From Planctomycetota bacterium (lineage in GTDB: Bacteria > Planctomycetota > UBA11346): a stretch of 64,000 nt of DNA. Under the pieces are notes generated by a model. That model was not told where the DNA came from. It did not search any database and worked only from the letters and a program-made list of their open reading frames with translations. This document shows positions 51,807 to 60,417 of this stretch, piece by piece. The DNA lies in NCBI GenBank assembly GCA_016745075.1, contig JADGDD010000002.1, positions 318,034-382,033 of the forward strand, read 5' to 3'. Positions within the stretch are counted from its first letter, which is position 1. Each line of letters opens with the position of its first letter. A program made the position numbers and the translations under genes.

Positions 51807-53810
51807 ATGACAACCGTAACATTGCCAGATGGCAAAGAACTTTCTTTTGATGCCACAGTCACAGGTTTAGAGGTCGCTCAAACCATTGGCCCTGGACTTG
51901 CGAAAAAAGCACTTGCGATCACCTGTAATGGTAAGTTACAAGATTTGTCTGCGACCGTGACCGATGGCGCACAAATTGCTATTATGACTGCCTCAAACGA
52001 TGATGTGGCTTCTTTAGATTTATTACGTCATTCTTGCGCGCACGTTATGGCAGAAGCAATCTGTGAATTATTTCCAGGAACGCAGTTGGCTTACGGTCCA
52101 TCCATTGAAGAGGGGTATTTCTACGACATGAAAACACCTCGTTCATTGAATGAGGAAGACTTTGCTGCAATTGAAGAACGCATGAAAGCAATTGTCAAAG
52201 AAAACCGCCCATTCAAGCGTATTGATGTTGATCATGCCGCTGGTCTTGAACGAACTAAAGGTGATGCGTATAAAACTGATAATGCTGAACGCGCTATTGC
52301 TCGTGGTTCGGAAACACTCAGCTTTTACGTAACTGGTGACGAGGGTACGCATTTTGAGGATTTATGTGCTGGGCCACATGTACCAAGTACTAAATTTGTT
52401 GAGCATTTTAAAATAATGTCGGTTGCTGGCGCGTATTTGCATGGCGACCAAAATTCAGATCAATTAACGCGTGTCTATGGCACCTGCTTTGCAGATAAAA
52501 AAGGTTTGAAAAAACATCTTCAACGCCTTGAAGAAGCAAAGAAACGTGACCATCGTCGTATTGGTAAAGAAATGGATCTCTTCCATATTAACGAAGATAA
52601 TCCAGGTCAAATATTCTGGCACCACAACGGTTGGACTATTTATCGCGGTATTGTTGATTATGTTCGTGAACGCATTAGTAAGGCTGGTTACATAGAAGTA
52701 AATACGCCAAGCTTGCAACCACAAGGTTTGTGGGAGCGTTCAGGGCATTGGGCGAAGTATCGTGAAAATATGTTCATCACTTTTGAGCAAGATCGCGGTG
52801 CTGGTGGTTGTAATCATGGTCATGAAGAAGTAGCCGATGATCCTGCGGAGGCAGCAAACCGTTGTTTCTCTCTTAAACCAATGAACTGCCCTGGCCATAT
52901 TGAAATTTTTAAACACTCATTGCGCTCATATCGAGATTTGCCAATGCGCATGGCCGAGTTTGGCTCTTGTGTGCGTTATGAACCGAGTGGTGCTTTACAT
53001 GGGATTATGCGTGTACGTGGTTTTGTCCAAGATGATGCCCATATTTTTTGTACGGAAGCACAAATTGGTGATGAAGTTGCTGATTTCTGTGCTTTATTGA
53101 AAGATATGTATGCCGCATTTGGTTTTGATGTTGATGCTGTAAAAGTGAAATTCTCAACACGTCCTGATGTTCGGGTTGGCTCTGATGAAGAGTGGGATCA
53201 AGCCGAAGCCGCACTGGAAGCAGCCTGTAAACAAGCAGAGCTTAGTTACGAAATTTCTCCTGGCGAAGGCGCATTCTACGGCCCAAAACTGGAGTTTACT
53301 TTAATTGACTGTCTAGGCCGTGAATGGCAATGTGGTACTATTCAAGTTGATTATCAACTTGCTGGACCAGACCGCCTCAACGCAACCTACGTTGCCGAAG
53401 ATGGTAGTCGTCAGCACCCTATTATTTTACATCGTGCTATCTGCGGTTCTATTGAGCGCTTCGTTGGTATTCTTATCGAACAATATGCTGGTAAGTTTCC
53501 ATTGTGGTTATCTCCAGAACAGATTCGTGTATTACCAATTACTGATGACCAGCAAGAAGCCTGTTATGCTCTTGTGAAGCAACTCACAGATGCAGGTATT
53601 CGCGCCACCTGTGATGAACGTTCAGAAAAACTTGGTGCTAAAATTCGCCAAGCCCGCAATGACAGGGTGAGTTACTTTGGTGTTGTTGGCGGCCAAGAAG
53701 TTGAGAATGGAACAATTTCACTTCAACGCCAAAACGGTGATAAAGTTGGCGTAATGAGTGTCGAAGATCTTATTACTCAGTTATCAGAAGAGATTGCTTG
53801 TAAAAAATAG
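51807..53810 (+). CDS. thrS: Threonyl-tRNA synthetase with short Cys/His insert
   Basis: 667 residues. Domains in order: TGS (1-~62), editing domain with RHSCAHVMAEA and the later C..H segment (DEGTHFEDLCAGPHVPST), class II catalytic core (MNCPGH at ~359, motif 2 RYEPSGALHGIMRVRGF, DDAHIFC, motif 3 HRAICGSIERF) and anticodon-binding domain. Between MF (~322) and MNCPGH there are about 22 residues more than in E. coli ThrS, including GGCNHGHEE, whose Cys and His could bind a metal. Good AAAGGA ribosome site. Confidence 0.96.
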   Translation: MTTVTLPDGKELSFDATVTGLEVAQTIGPGLAKKALAITCNGKLQDLSATVTDGAQIAIMTASNDDVASLDLLRHSCAHVMAEAICELFPGTQLAYGPSIEEGYFYDMKTPRSLNEEDFAAIEERMKAIVKENRPFKRIDVDHAAGLERTKGDAYKTDNAERAIARGSETLSFYVTGDEGTHFEDLCAGPHVPSTKFVEHFKIMSVAGAYLHGDQNSDQLTRVYGTCFADKKGLKKHLQRLEEAKKRDHRRIGKEMDLFHINEDNPGQIFWHHNGWTIYRGIVDYVRERISKAGYIEVNTPSLQPQGLWERSGHWAKYRENMFITFEQDRGAGGCNHGHEEVADDPAEAANRCFSLKPMNCPGHIEIFKHSLRSYRDLPMRMAEFGSCVRYEPSGALHGIMRVRGFVQDDAHIFCTEAQIGDEVADFCALLKDMYAAFGFDVDAVKVKFSTRPDVRVGSDEEWDQAEAALEAACKQAELSYEISPGEGAFYGPKLEFTLIDCLGREWQCGTIQVDYQLAGPDRLNATYVAEDGSRQHPIILHRAICGSIERFVGILIEQYAGKFPLWLSPEQIRVLPITDDQQEACYALVKQLTDAGIRATCDERSEKLGAKIRQARNDRVSYFGVVGGQEVENGTISLQRQNGDKVGVMSVEDLITQLSEEIACKK

Positions 53811-53832
53811 TTATTATAATTTATGACCATAA

Positions 53833-53864
53833 AAAAGGCGAGAGGAATATCCTCTCGCCTTTTT
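53833..53864. terminator. Strong bidirectional terminator between thrS and purC
   Basis: AAAAGGCGAGAGG (53833-53845) pairs with CCTCTCGCCTTTT (53851-53863), a 13-bp perfect stem with A and T runs at its ends. It serves both convergent genes. Confidence 0.92.
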
Positions 53865-53885
53865 ATATGTTGTATAATAATGTAT

Positions 53886-54785
53886 TTATAAAACGGGATC
53901 AGTGTCTGTAAGTAAACGGTAAGCTTCAACATATTTAGCGAGACTTTGTTCTATAACATCGTCTGGTAGTTCGACTGGTGTTTCTTTATCGAAATTAATA
54001 CTTTCGAGGTAGTTACGGATAAACTGTTTGTCGAAGCTGTCTTGGCCACGACCAATTTCAAAATCATTCGCAGGCCAGAAGCGAGAGCTATCTGGTGTGA
54101 GTACTTCATCGGCAAGAATAATCTCACCAGCTTTGTTAATACCGAATTCAAATTTTGTATCGGCAATGATAATGCCTTTGCTGGCAGCAAATTCACTGGC
54201 GGCTTTATAGAGTGCTATCGATTTATCGGCAACAGCGGCTGCGCGTTCGGCACCAATAATTTCTACAGCTTTATCTGGATGAATGTTTTCATCATGTGCG
54301 CCCATTTCAGCTTTTGTTGATGGGGTATAAAGCGGTGATTCAAGCTGTTGGCTTTCAAGCAAACCCGCTGGCAATTGGATGTCGCAAACAGTTCCTTGTT
54401 TGGTGTATTCTTTCCAGCCAGAGCCAGTAATATAACCACGAACGATGGCTTCTACTGGTAGGATTTCCAGTTTGCGAACCAACATACAACGACCATCAAG
54501 TTGATCGGCGTATTGTTGAACACTGGCAGGCATGTCTTTCATGTCTGCGGTGACCAAATGGTTTGGTCCGAGGTCTTTCAGTAGGTCAAACCAGAAGAGG
54601 CTGAGTTGGTTAAGAACTTTACCTTTCCCCGGGATGCCATTACTCATAACGACATCAAAGGCGCTAATGCGGTCCGTTGCTATGAATAAGAGGTGGTTTT
54701 CGTCTACATCATAGATGTCACGAACTTTTCCTCGTGCAATGAGAGTGAGATCAGGGCAGTTGCTTTCAACGAGAGCAGTTGTCAT
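53886..54785 (-). CDS. purC: Phosphoribosylaminoimidazole-succinocarboxamide (SAICAR) synthase
   Basis: 299 residues, the longer form also found in yeast and many PVC bacteria (the E. coli type is ~237). Motifs are RGKVRDIYDVDENHLLFIATDRISAFDVVMSNGIPGKG, VEAIVRGYITGSGWKEY, IIADTKFEFG and LADEVLTPDSSRFW. It joins aspartate to CAIR in purine synthesis. It starts 3 bp after the stop of the PpiD-like gene, so both are probably one transcript. Confidence 0.96.
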   Translation of the reverse strand: MTTALVESNCPDLTLIARGKVRDIYDVDENHLLFIATDRISAFDVVMSNGIPGKGKVLNQLSLFWFDLLKDLGPNHLVTADMKDMPASVQQYADQLDGRCMLVRKLEILPVEAIVRGYITGSGWKEYTKQGTVCDIQLPAGLLESQQLESPLYTPSTKAEMGAHDENIHPDKAVEIIGAERAAAVADKSIALYKAASEFAASKGIIIADTKFEFGINKAGEIILADEVLTPDSSRFWPANDFEIGRGQDSFDKQFIRNYLESINFDKETPVELPDDVIEQSLAKYVEAYRLLTDTDPVL

Positions 54786-54788
54786 GTT

Positions 54789-56591
54789 TTATTCTTCCAT
54801 TTTCTTGTTACGGGTTTCGTCTGCGAGGGTACCAATGTATGACCAGATTTGGCGACGATGGTAGTTAGCAGAGTTGTTAATAGTGGCTTCATCAATATCT
54901 TGTTTGGCATTGTATGACTGAACGTGGACAATACGAATTTGTGGGATGCCGTCAGCATTAGCAGCAACTTGCTCAAGAACGATAGAATCGTCTTTGTCAG
55001 CAAGTAACATTAACTCGGTGGTGTCTCCCGGTGTATCGATGTCTGCTGTCGGGCTGGTCAGTAATTGCATTGGTGTCTTTTCGCTATCTTCAACTTGTGA
55101 GTTCCATGCTGTTTGTTTTTCTTCGGTAAAGATCGTCTGTAAAGATTTGGCAGCGAGAGCCTCTGTTTGTAGAGCTTGAGCTGCGGCGTAAAGGTCTGGC
55201 CACGCTAATTGTGCCGCAACATGAGCAATGACTTCTTCTTTGACAGCTGCATCTTCTAAAGTGCGGTAATCTGCTGGGGTATCCTTACCAATGTGGCCAA
55301 TAAAGAATAAACCATGTTTGTCGCCCGCTTCAATTTTTGAAGTAATGCCGTTAATTTTTACGTCTTGAAAAATACGGTCTTGGTCGGTGTTGATACGGGC
55401 ATAGCGGCTGCCATTGGCCTGTTGCAGCCATGCAGTGCCGTCTGTGTTGCTTGGCTCATCAACGGTGATGCCTTCAATAACGGCCATGCTAATGGCTTCG
55501 CTCAGTGTTTCGAGGGTAGCAGGTAGCGTTGTTTCAGCAGCACATTGTTTGATTGCAGCAAGTTCAACAATTGATGAATCACCTTCGGTTTCAATAATGG
55601 CACCAAGGGCATTATCAAATTCATCAATAAGGTCGATTGACAATTCTTGAGCAATATCTGCGGCAAGACGAGAGCGAATTTCTTCACTGACATCAGCCAA
55701 TGGTTTGTAAGTTGGTGCTGCGGCCTCTTCGCCTTCGGCTGGTGTTGGCGCGGGAACTTTAATAAGTGCGTCTTCTTTATGTTCTTCATACCATGCGCTG
55801 ATTGCCTCTTCAGCAACAACAACGCTGTTTTGAATAGTAGTAGGGTCAGCAACAAAAAGAGTTAGATCCAAACGGCGAGCAATATTAAAACGGTCTTCAC
55901 GTTTAAGCTTTTTGTAGCCTTCATCAATAAGACTTTCGTCGGCCGCGGCTTCTTCTTTGTGCGCATCAACAAATTGTTGGGCGCTAAGGGTCAGAGAAGA
56001 AATGGTGACACGGTCCTGATTCATCGCCGCCGCCGCGTGGCCAACAAGAGCGCTGACGGCAGGTGCTGCATTGTAGCGAGCGGTATAAGCATCTGCGGAG
56101 TTTTTAATAGAAAGGTACCATTTGAGGTCAGCAGGGGTAATAACGTAGCTACCGCCAAGACCTGCAAGAATGTCTTGATATGGACGTTGATCTTCTCCCA
56201 CACCAGTTTGTTGTAAGTAGTCAGCGGTGATGCTGGTAATGAGCTCACCTTTTGGCATCATGCCTTCTTGTTCACCAAGATAGGCATTTTGCAAGAGATC
56301 AAGAGCGGGCTGATAGAGGCGGTTCATATCAATGCCAGATTTGGCTGGGTCTTGGCCATATTCCATGGGTAAAACCGTTGCCATAATTTTAGCTAAACGT
56401 TTTACCTGAACGTCTTTAACACCGCCTGGGTATTCAATCGCATTGCTGTTGCGGCCAAACAAGAATTCTACTTGAGAGCCCATGCCAAAAAGGACGCCAA
56501 CTCCAACAACGAGCGCAACAATCAGGAGTTTTTCTCCCATGCTTACGCGATGCGTGTGTGGTTGTTGGTTTTGGTGGTGTGGATCATTCAT
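54789..56591 (-). CDS. Membrane-anchored PpiD/SurA-like folding factor
   Basis: 600 residues. Cytoplasmic His/Gln-rich start (~1-18), one membrane helix (~19-40), then a large extracytoplasmic region. It has SurA-N-type helices (LDLTLFVADPTTIQNSVVVAEEAISAWYEEHKEDA... VSEEIRSRLAADIAQELSIDLIDEFDNAL) as in PpiD, but no recognisable parvulin active site. It most likely aids folding of exported proteins. Acidic and Ala-rich overall. It shares the strand and close spacing with purC, which seems unrelated in function. Confidence 0.6.
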   Translation of the reverse strand: MNDPHHQNQQPHTHRVSMGEKLLIVALVVGVGVLFGMGSQVEFLFGRNSNAIEYPGGVKDVQVKRLAKIMATVLPMEYGQDPAKSGIDMNRLYQPALDLLQNAYLGEQEGMMPKGELITSITADYLQQTGVGEDQRPYQDILAGLGGSYVITPADLKWYLSIKNSADAYTARYNAAPAVSALVGHAAAAMNQDRVTISSLTLSAQQFVDAHKEEAAADESLIDEGYKKLKREDRFNIARRLDLTLFVADPTTIQNSVVVAEEAISAWYEEHKEDALIKVPAPTPAEGEEAAAPTYKPLADVSEEIRSRLAADIAQELSIDLIDEFDNALGAIIETEGDSSIVELAAIKQCAAETTLPATLETLSEAISMAVIEGITVDEPSNTDGTAWLQQANGSRYARINTDQDRIFQDVKINGITSKIEAGDKHGLFFIGHIGKDTPADYRTLEDAAVKEEVIAHVAAQLAWPDLYAAAQALQTEALAAKSLQTIFTEEKQTAWNSQVEDSEKTPMQLLTSPTADIDTPGDTTELMLLADKDDSIVLEQVAANADGIPQIRIVHVQSYNAKQDIDEATINNSANYHRRQIWSYIGTLADETRNKKMEE

Positions 56592-56738
56592 CGGTGATCT
56601 CCGCAGTCTTTGTCGTCATCGACCCAGTAAGGGGTCTCGTAAAAGTCGGTAAAGTGGGCAGAACGATAGGCAGAGAGTGCGGCTGTGCAAGCTATGGATG
56701 TTGAGCTGTCTCTCTGTCTCTAACACTTTTAAAATACG

Positions 56739-57398
56739 CTAGTTAGAGCGTTGTTCTGCATCCTGTATGAAGCCAGCTTTGTCTGCGTCGCCAAAGAAGG
56801 CACTGCCAGCAACCAGACGGTTTGCGCCGTCGGCAAGAACATCACTTATGGTTTCACGGTTAATGCCACCATCAACTTGAATGTCTAACTCGGGGAACGC
56901 AGCCCGTGTTTTTTGAATAAATGCGCGAACCTGTGGGATAAAGGATTGGCCACCAAATCCAGGGTAGACGGTCATGAACATAACCAAATCAACAGCAGAG
57001 AAGTGAGGGAACCATAGCTCTGGGTCGGTGTCTGGGTTAAAAGCAAGGCCGACTTCTGCGCCAGTAGCACGAACGGCTTTAATGGCATCTGCAATAGCGC
57101 GTGGCCCAACAGCTTCTACGTGAATGGTGATAGCATCAGCACCGGCAGCGCGGAAAGCAGGAGCATAACGAACAGGGTCGCTTATCATCAGATGTACGTC
57201 TAAATGTAGGTTTGTGTGTTTTCGGATATGATCTACAATAAAAGGGCCAAAGCTTATGTTGGGGACAAAATGACCATCCATTACATCTAAATGGAGTAAG
57301 GTTGCTCCAGCATCTTCGCACATTTTCAGATCATCAGCAAGATGGCCAAAGTCGGCAGAGAGTAGGCTTGGAAGCACGTGAATTGGTGGAGTTGGCAT
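56739..57398 (-). CDS. rpe: Ribulose-phosphate 3-epimerase
   Basis: 219 residues; TIM-barrel enzyme of the pentose phosphate pathway interconverting ribulose 5-phosphate and xylulose 5-phosphate. Motifs are VLPSLLSADFGHLADDL, LHLDVMDGHFVPNISFG (metal His/Asp), LDVHLMISDP, MTVYPGFGGQSFIP and VDGGINRETI. Divergent from the RsbU-type gene. Confidence 0.96.
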   Translation of the reverse strand: MPTPPIHVLPSLLSADFGHLADDLKMCEDAGATLLHLDVMDGHFVPNISFGPFIVDHIRKHTNLHLDVHLMISDPVRYAPAFRAAGADAITIHVEAVGPRAIADAIKAVRATGAEVGLAFNPDTDPELWFPHFSAVDLVMFMTVYPGFGGQSFIPQVRAFIQKTRAAFPELDIQVDGGINRETISDVLADGANRLVAGSAFFGDADKAGFIQDAEQRSN

Positions 57399-57445
57399 GT
57401 AAGGCCCCTAGAAATTGTAAAAGCAGGCGCTATCATATTTTCTTC

Positions 57446-58957
57446 ATGTCTCATACAACCAACAATCCGAGCGCCGCAACGGAAGCCCTCACAATTAGCG
57501 TAAGTGCTTGGGCTGACTTATCCGAGCGCCTGCCTCGGCTATTGCCGAAAGATACGGATTTGGTTTTAAAACATGAGCGGCACGGTGCTATTTGTCTTGG
57601 TTGTCATTCGGACTGGTCTTCTTTACGGCCACTGTGTTGTTATGATGGTATAAGCATAACCAGTGTTGCTGAGGAGAACCCGCTGCTCAGTGTTATGGTC
57701 TGTTCTATTATAGAAGCAGTTTTAGAAGGTGAGAACCTCAGCAAAGAATTGGTTTCAACTTATTCAAATCTCGCCTTGTTGGATACCCTTGGTAAACAAT
57801 TGCCACGTTGCCGAACAAATCTTGAGGTGGCTCGTTGTTTGGGCAGTGCTATTCATAAAAGCATTCCAGCTATGGGCTGTGTTATTGCACGTGATAGTAA
57901 TGGACATTGGGACCGTATCCATTGTTGGGGTGATGCGCCGTCAGAGATAGACATCGACTGGGATGAGATGATGGAATCTTGGGCAGGGCGGAAACAATGT
58001 TTATTAGAAGACAGCGGCCCCTTACCAGAACCGCTCAACCAAGAAGATATTGGTCCAAGTTGTATGACGCCGCTCACTTCAACCGAAGGCTTAGAAGGTT
58101 TGTTGATTTTAGCCCGAGAAACGGAACCGGTTTTCACCTCTGTTGATGCACAGTTGCTTGGATTAGCAGCGGGCCAAGGCGCGGTTCGTTTAGAAAAAAT
58201 ACGTCAGGATAGCGCTCTACGTATTGCAGACCGTATGCATTTGGAAATGTCTATTGCTGGTAACATTCAAAGAAACTTGTTACCGAAATCTATTCCACAG
58301 CTTGGAGCAATACATATAGATGGTGCTTTACACGGCGCGAGTAAAATTGGCGGTGACTATTACGATGTGATTGATATTGGCGAACATGTGGTGATGGTCA
58401 TTGCAGACGTGAGTGGTCATAATGTGTCAGCGGCGCTTGCTATGAATATGGTTCGTACAGCATTACGGACTTCTGTGCGCATACACACTTCCCCAGCAGC
58501 CGTATTAACATCGCTCAATAATCAAATTAGTGCAGATCTAATTCGTTCACAGTTGTTTGTAAGTGTTGGGCTTATTATATTGCGCCCAGATACTGGACGT
58601 TTTCGTATTAGCAATGCAGGACATCCTGGTGCCTTGCAACGTACGGCACATGGAGACGTTATTGAATGGGATACTGATGGCCCAGTTCTTGGTTTGTTTG
58701 AGAAAACCACCTTTCCAGAGCGTTTTGGTTGTCTCGAAAAAGGCGACAGCCTTTTGTTGTATACAGATGGCGTAACCGAATGCCGTAATGAAAAACAGGA
58801 TATGTTTGGTCTAGAGCGTTTAACAGAAACCTTACATCATCCGCATAAAAACGCGACTCAGCTTATAGAAGAAGTCACTCGTCGCATTGGTAGCTGGAGT
58901 CCAGGTGAACGCGAAGATGACACCACCATACTCGCAGCGAAACACCTTCCAGAGTAA
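57446..58957 (+). CDS. RsbU-type PP2C protein serine phosphatase with GAF-like sensor domain
   Basis: 503 residues from the ATG at 57446; an open frame upstream overlaps rpe and is ignored. Residues ~110-255 look like a GAF domain. Residues ~275-500 are a SpoIIE/RsbU phosphatase with the metal-binding GGDYYDVI (~302), VIADVSGHNVSAALAMNMVRTALR, NAGHPGALQ, LLLYTDGVTECRN and EREDDTTILAAK. It should dephosphorylate an anti-sigma-factor antagonist in a partner-switching pathway. No RsbV/RsbW-type gene is adjacent, so its partners are elsewhere. Confidence 0.88.
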   Translation: MSHTTNNPSAATEALTISVSAWADLSERLPRLLPKDTDLVLKHERHGAICLGCHSDWSSLRPLCCYDGISITSVAEENPLLSVMVCSIIEAVLEGENLSKELVSTYSNLALLDTLGKQLPRCRTNLEVARCLGSAIHKSIPAMGCVIARDSNGHWDRIHCWGDAPSEIDIDWDEMMESWAGRKQCLLEDSGPLPEPLNQEDIGPSCMTPLTSTEGLEGLLILARETEPVFTSVDAQLLGLAAGQGAVRLEKIRQDSALRIADRMHLEMSIAGNIQRNLLPKSIPQLGAIHIDGALHGASKIGGDYYDVIDIGEHVVMVIADVSGHNVSAALAMNMVRTALRTSVRIHTSPAAVLTSLNNQISADLIRSQLFVSVGLIILRPDTGRFRISNAGHPGALQRTAHGDVIEWDTDGPVLGLFEKTTFPERFGCLEKGDSLLLYTDGVTECRNEKQDMFGLERLTETLHHPHKNATQLIEEVTRRIGSWSPGEREDDTTILAAKHLPE

Positions 58958-58975
58958 TATGGGATGGGCTTTGAG

Positions 58976-59011
58976 AAACTCTTCTAGAACGGGTTTATCA
59001 AGAGTTTTCTG
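58976..59011 (+). terminator. Terminator of the RsbU-type gene
   Basis: AAACTCTT (58976-58983) pairs with AAGAGTTT (59000-59007), followed by TTCT, 18 bp after the stop. Confidence 0.55.
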
Positions 59012-59551
59012 AATAATTGTTGTTCAATTGCTGGGTCGAGGAATGTTCTCGTTGGCATAAGAAAACTGAATTGTTCGCCAAATTAGAAACCCCCATGTTC
59101 TTTTTATTCGAGGAACAAGGCTGTTACATACAAATAGGCTAATTATTTCTTGAGAAAATAAAACGAGGCGAGTTATTCAGCAGGCTTTAAGTAGATTGAT
59201 AATAGGACCAATATATTATATTTTTTGAATAGGAGATGGAAGTCTAAGAGTAATTGTGCATCTTATTGTCATATAATTGAGTTGAATCAGGAAAAATAAA
59301 AGACAGTAGAAAAAAGTAGGAACTTATCTTACATACGAGGGGAGAACAGTATCGAAATCACAGAAGTAATTTTTAAGAAATGAAATTTAGAAAAATTAAT
59401 TATGTTAGAAGAATATGGAGCATGGCAAGAACTTGAAAGATGCTCCAATGTATTCAATGGAAATACTTTAGGTGTATGTGTTAGTGACTTTTATGAAAAT
59501 GAAGATATTAGCCCTTGCCAAGATGTATTTTCCCCCATACTCATGTGACTT
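59012..59551 (+). other. 540-bp AT-rich gap before the RHS locus
   Basis: No convincing gene. A 48-codon frame from ATG 59402 to TGA 59548 ends 3 bp before the next gene, but it lacks a clear ribosome site and resembles nothing I know. The stretch probably contains the promoter of the Ig-like/RHS operon. Confidence 0.4.
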
Positions 59552-60406
59552 ATGAATAAACTTATTTTTCCTCTCCTTGTAATAATTGTGATTGGTGCGG
59601 CCTTTTTTCTTTTTAGCGAAAGTGATGTAAAAGACGGTGTATTAACGCCTTCTGTCTCAGGTGATGTTGTTGGCATGAAGGAAGAGCACGGAATAGGCCA
59701 TCTTGTTGAATCCAACAAGCAGATCAACGAGAACGGTGGAGAGCTTACTGTTTTACCCGTTAACGTTGATAAAGGAACATTGAGTAGGCTTAATGATGAG
59801 GTTGTTGATACGCAGCAGTCTCAAGAAACAAAAAAGGATAGCAATATTTCTGTTGCAAAAGGAATAGATGTTAACTATCTACAGTCGTCAGAATTTGCTC
59901 AACTGAAAAAAGAACACCCTCACCGTGCGTCAGTAATAGAAGCTGTTAAGTCTGGAAAGTATCCAGAACGCTTAAGTGTGCAGGTTCCAGCTTTGCCCTT
60001 TGATCAGTCTGAATATATACGCGATCCTGAAGCGTATGTCAGTAGGGTTGAGCCAGCGCGTGTATTCCAGTCAGCAGGCCCTGCTCAAGGTGTTGCGGAA
60101 ATTGAGAGTGTTGGCTCCTATCCCAGTGAATTGACTCAGGGAACGCCTCTTGTATTAAGGGTAAAAGCAGACCCGAGTGGACCTGTATCTTTTCATACTT
60201 TTGGTGGCGGGTATTTTGAGGCATCAGGGCTCAGTAGCATCAGTGTCCGTACAGATAAAAACGGTTATGCTACTGTATCGTATATGCCAACCGCAGCAGT
60301 TGTCGGTAGTACAACCATTTGGGCAGCAAGTCCCATTCTTGCAGATCATGTAGAATTTGAGTTGAATGTTTCTACAGGTTCTGCTCGTTCAGTAGAAAAA
60401 AATTAA
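59552..60406 (+). CDS. Exported protein with C-terminal Ig-like domain, partner of the RHS gene
   Basis: 284 residues. An N-terminal signal or anchor helix (LIFPLLVIIVIGAAFFLF, 4-21), a flexible charged middle (~22-165) and a C-terminal ~100-residue beta domain of bacterial Ig-like type (IESVGSYPSELTQGTPLVLRVKADPSGPV... VRTDKNGYATVSYMPTAAVVGSTTIWA). It lies 11 bp before the RHS gene on the same strand, so the two are probably one operon. It may assist surface display of the RHS protein. Function otherwise unknown. Confidence 0.65.
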   Translation: MNKLIFPLLVIIVIGAAFFLFSESDVKDGVLTPSVSGDVVGMKEEHGIGHLVESNKQINENGGELTVLPVNVDKGTLSRLNDEVVDTQQSQETKKDSNISVAKGIDVNYLQSSEFAQLKKEHPHRASVIEAVKSGKYPERLSVQVPALPFDQSEYIRDPEAYVSRVEPARVFQSAGPAQGVAEIESVGSYPSELTQGTPLVLRVKADPSGPVSFHTFGGGYFEASGLSSISVRTDKNGYATVSYMPTAAVVGSTTIWAASPILADHVEFELNVSTGSARSVEKN

Positions 60407-60417
60407 GGAATTCTCGT

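Noticed and set aside
57302..57445. Longer N-terminus of the RsbU-type phosphatase
   Set aside because: It overlaps the opposite-strand rpe gene and has no protein-like composition; the ATG at 57446 is the sensible start.
59402..59548. 48-codon frame just before the Ig-like gene
   Set aside because: No clear ribosome site, no recognisable motif, and it lies in an AT-rich gap where short frames arise by chance.
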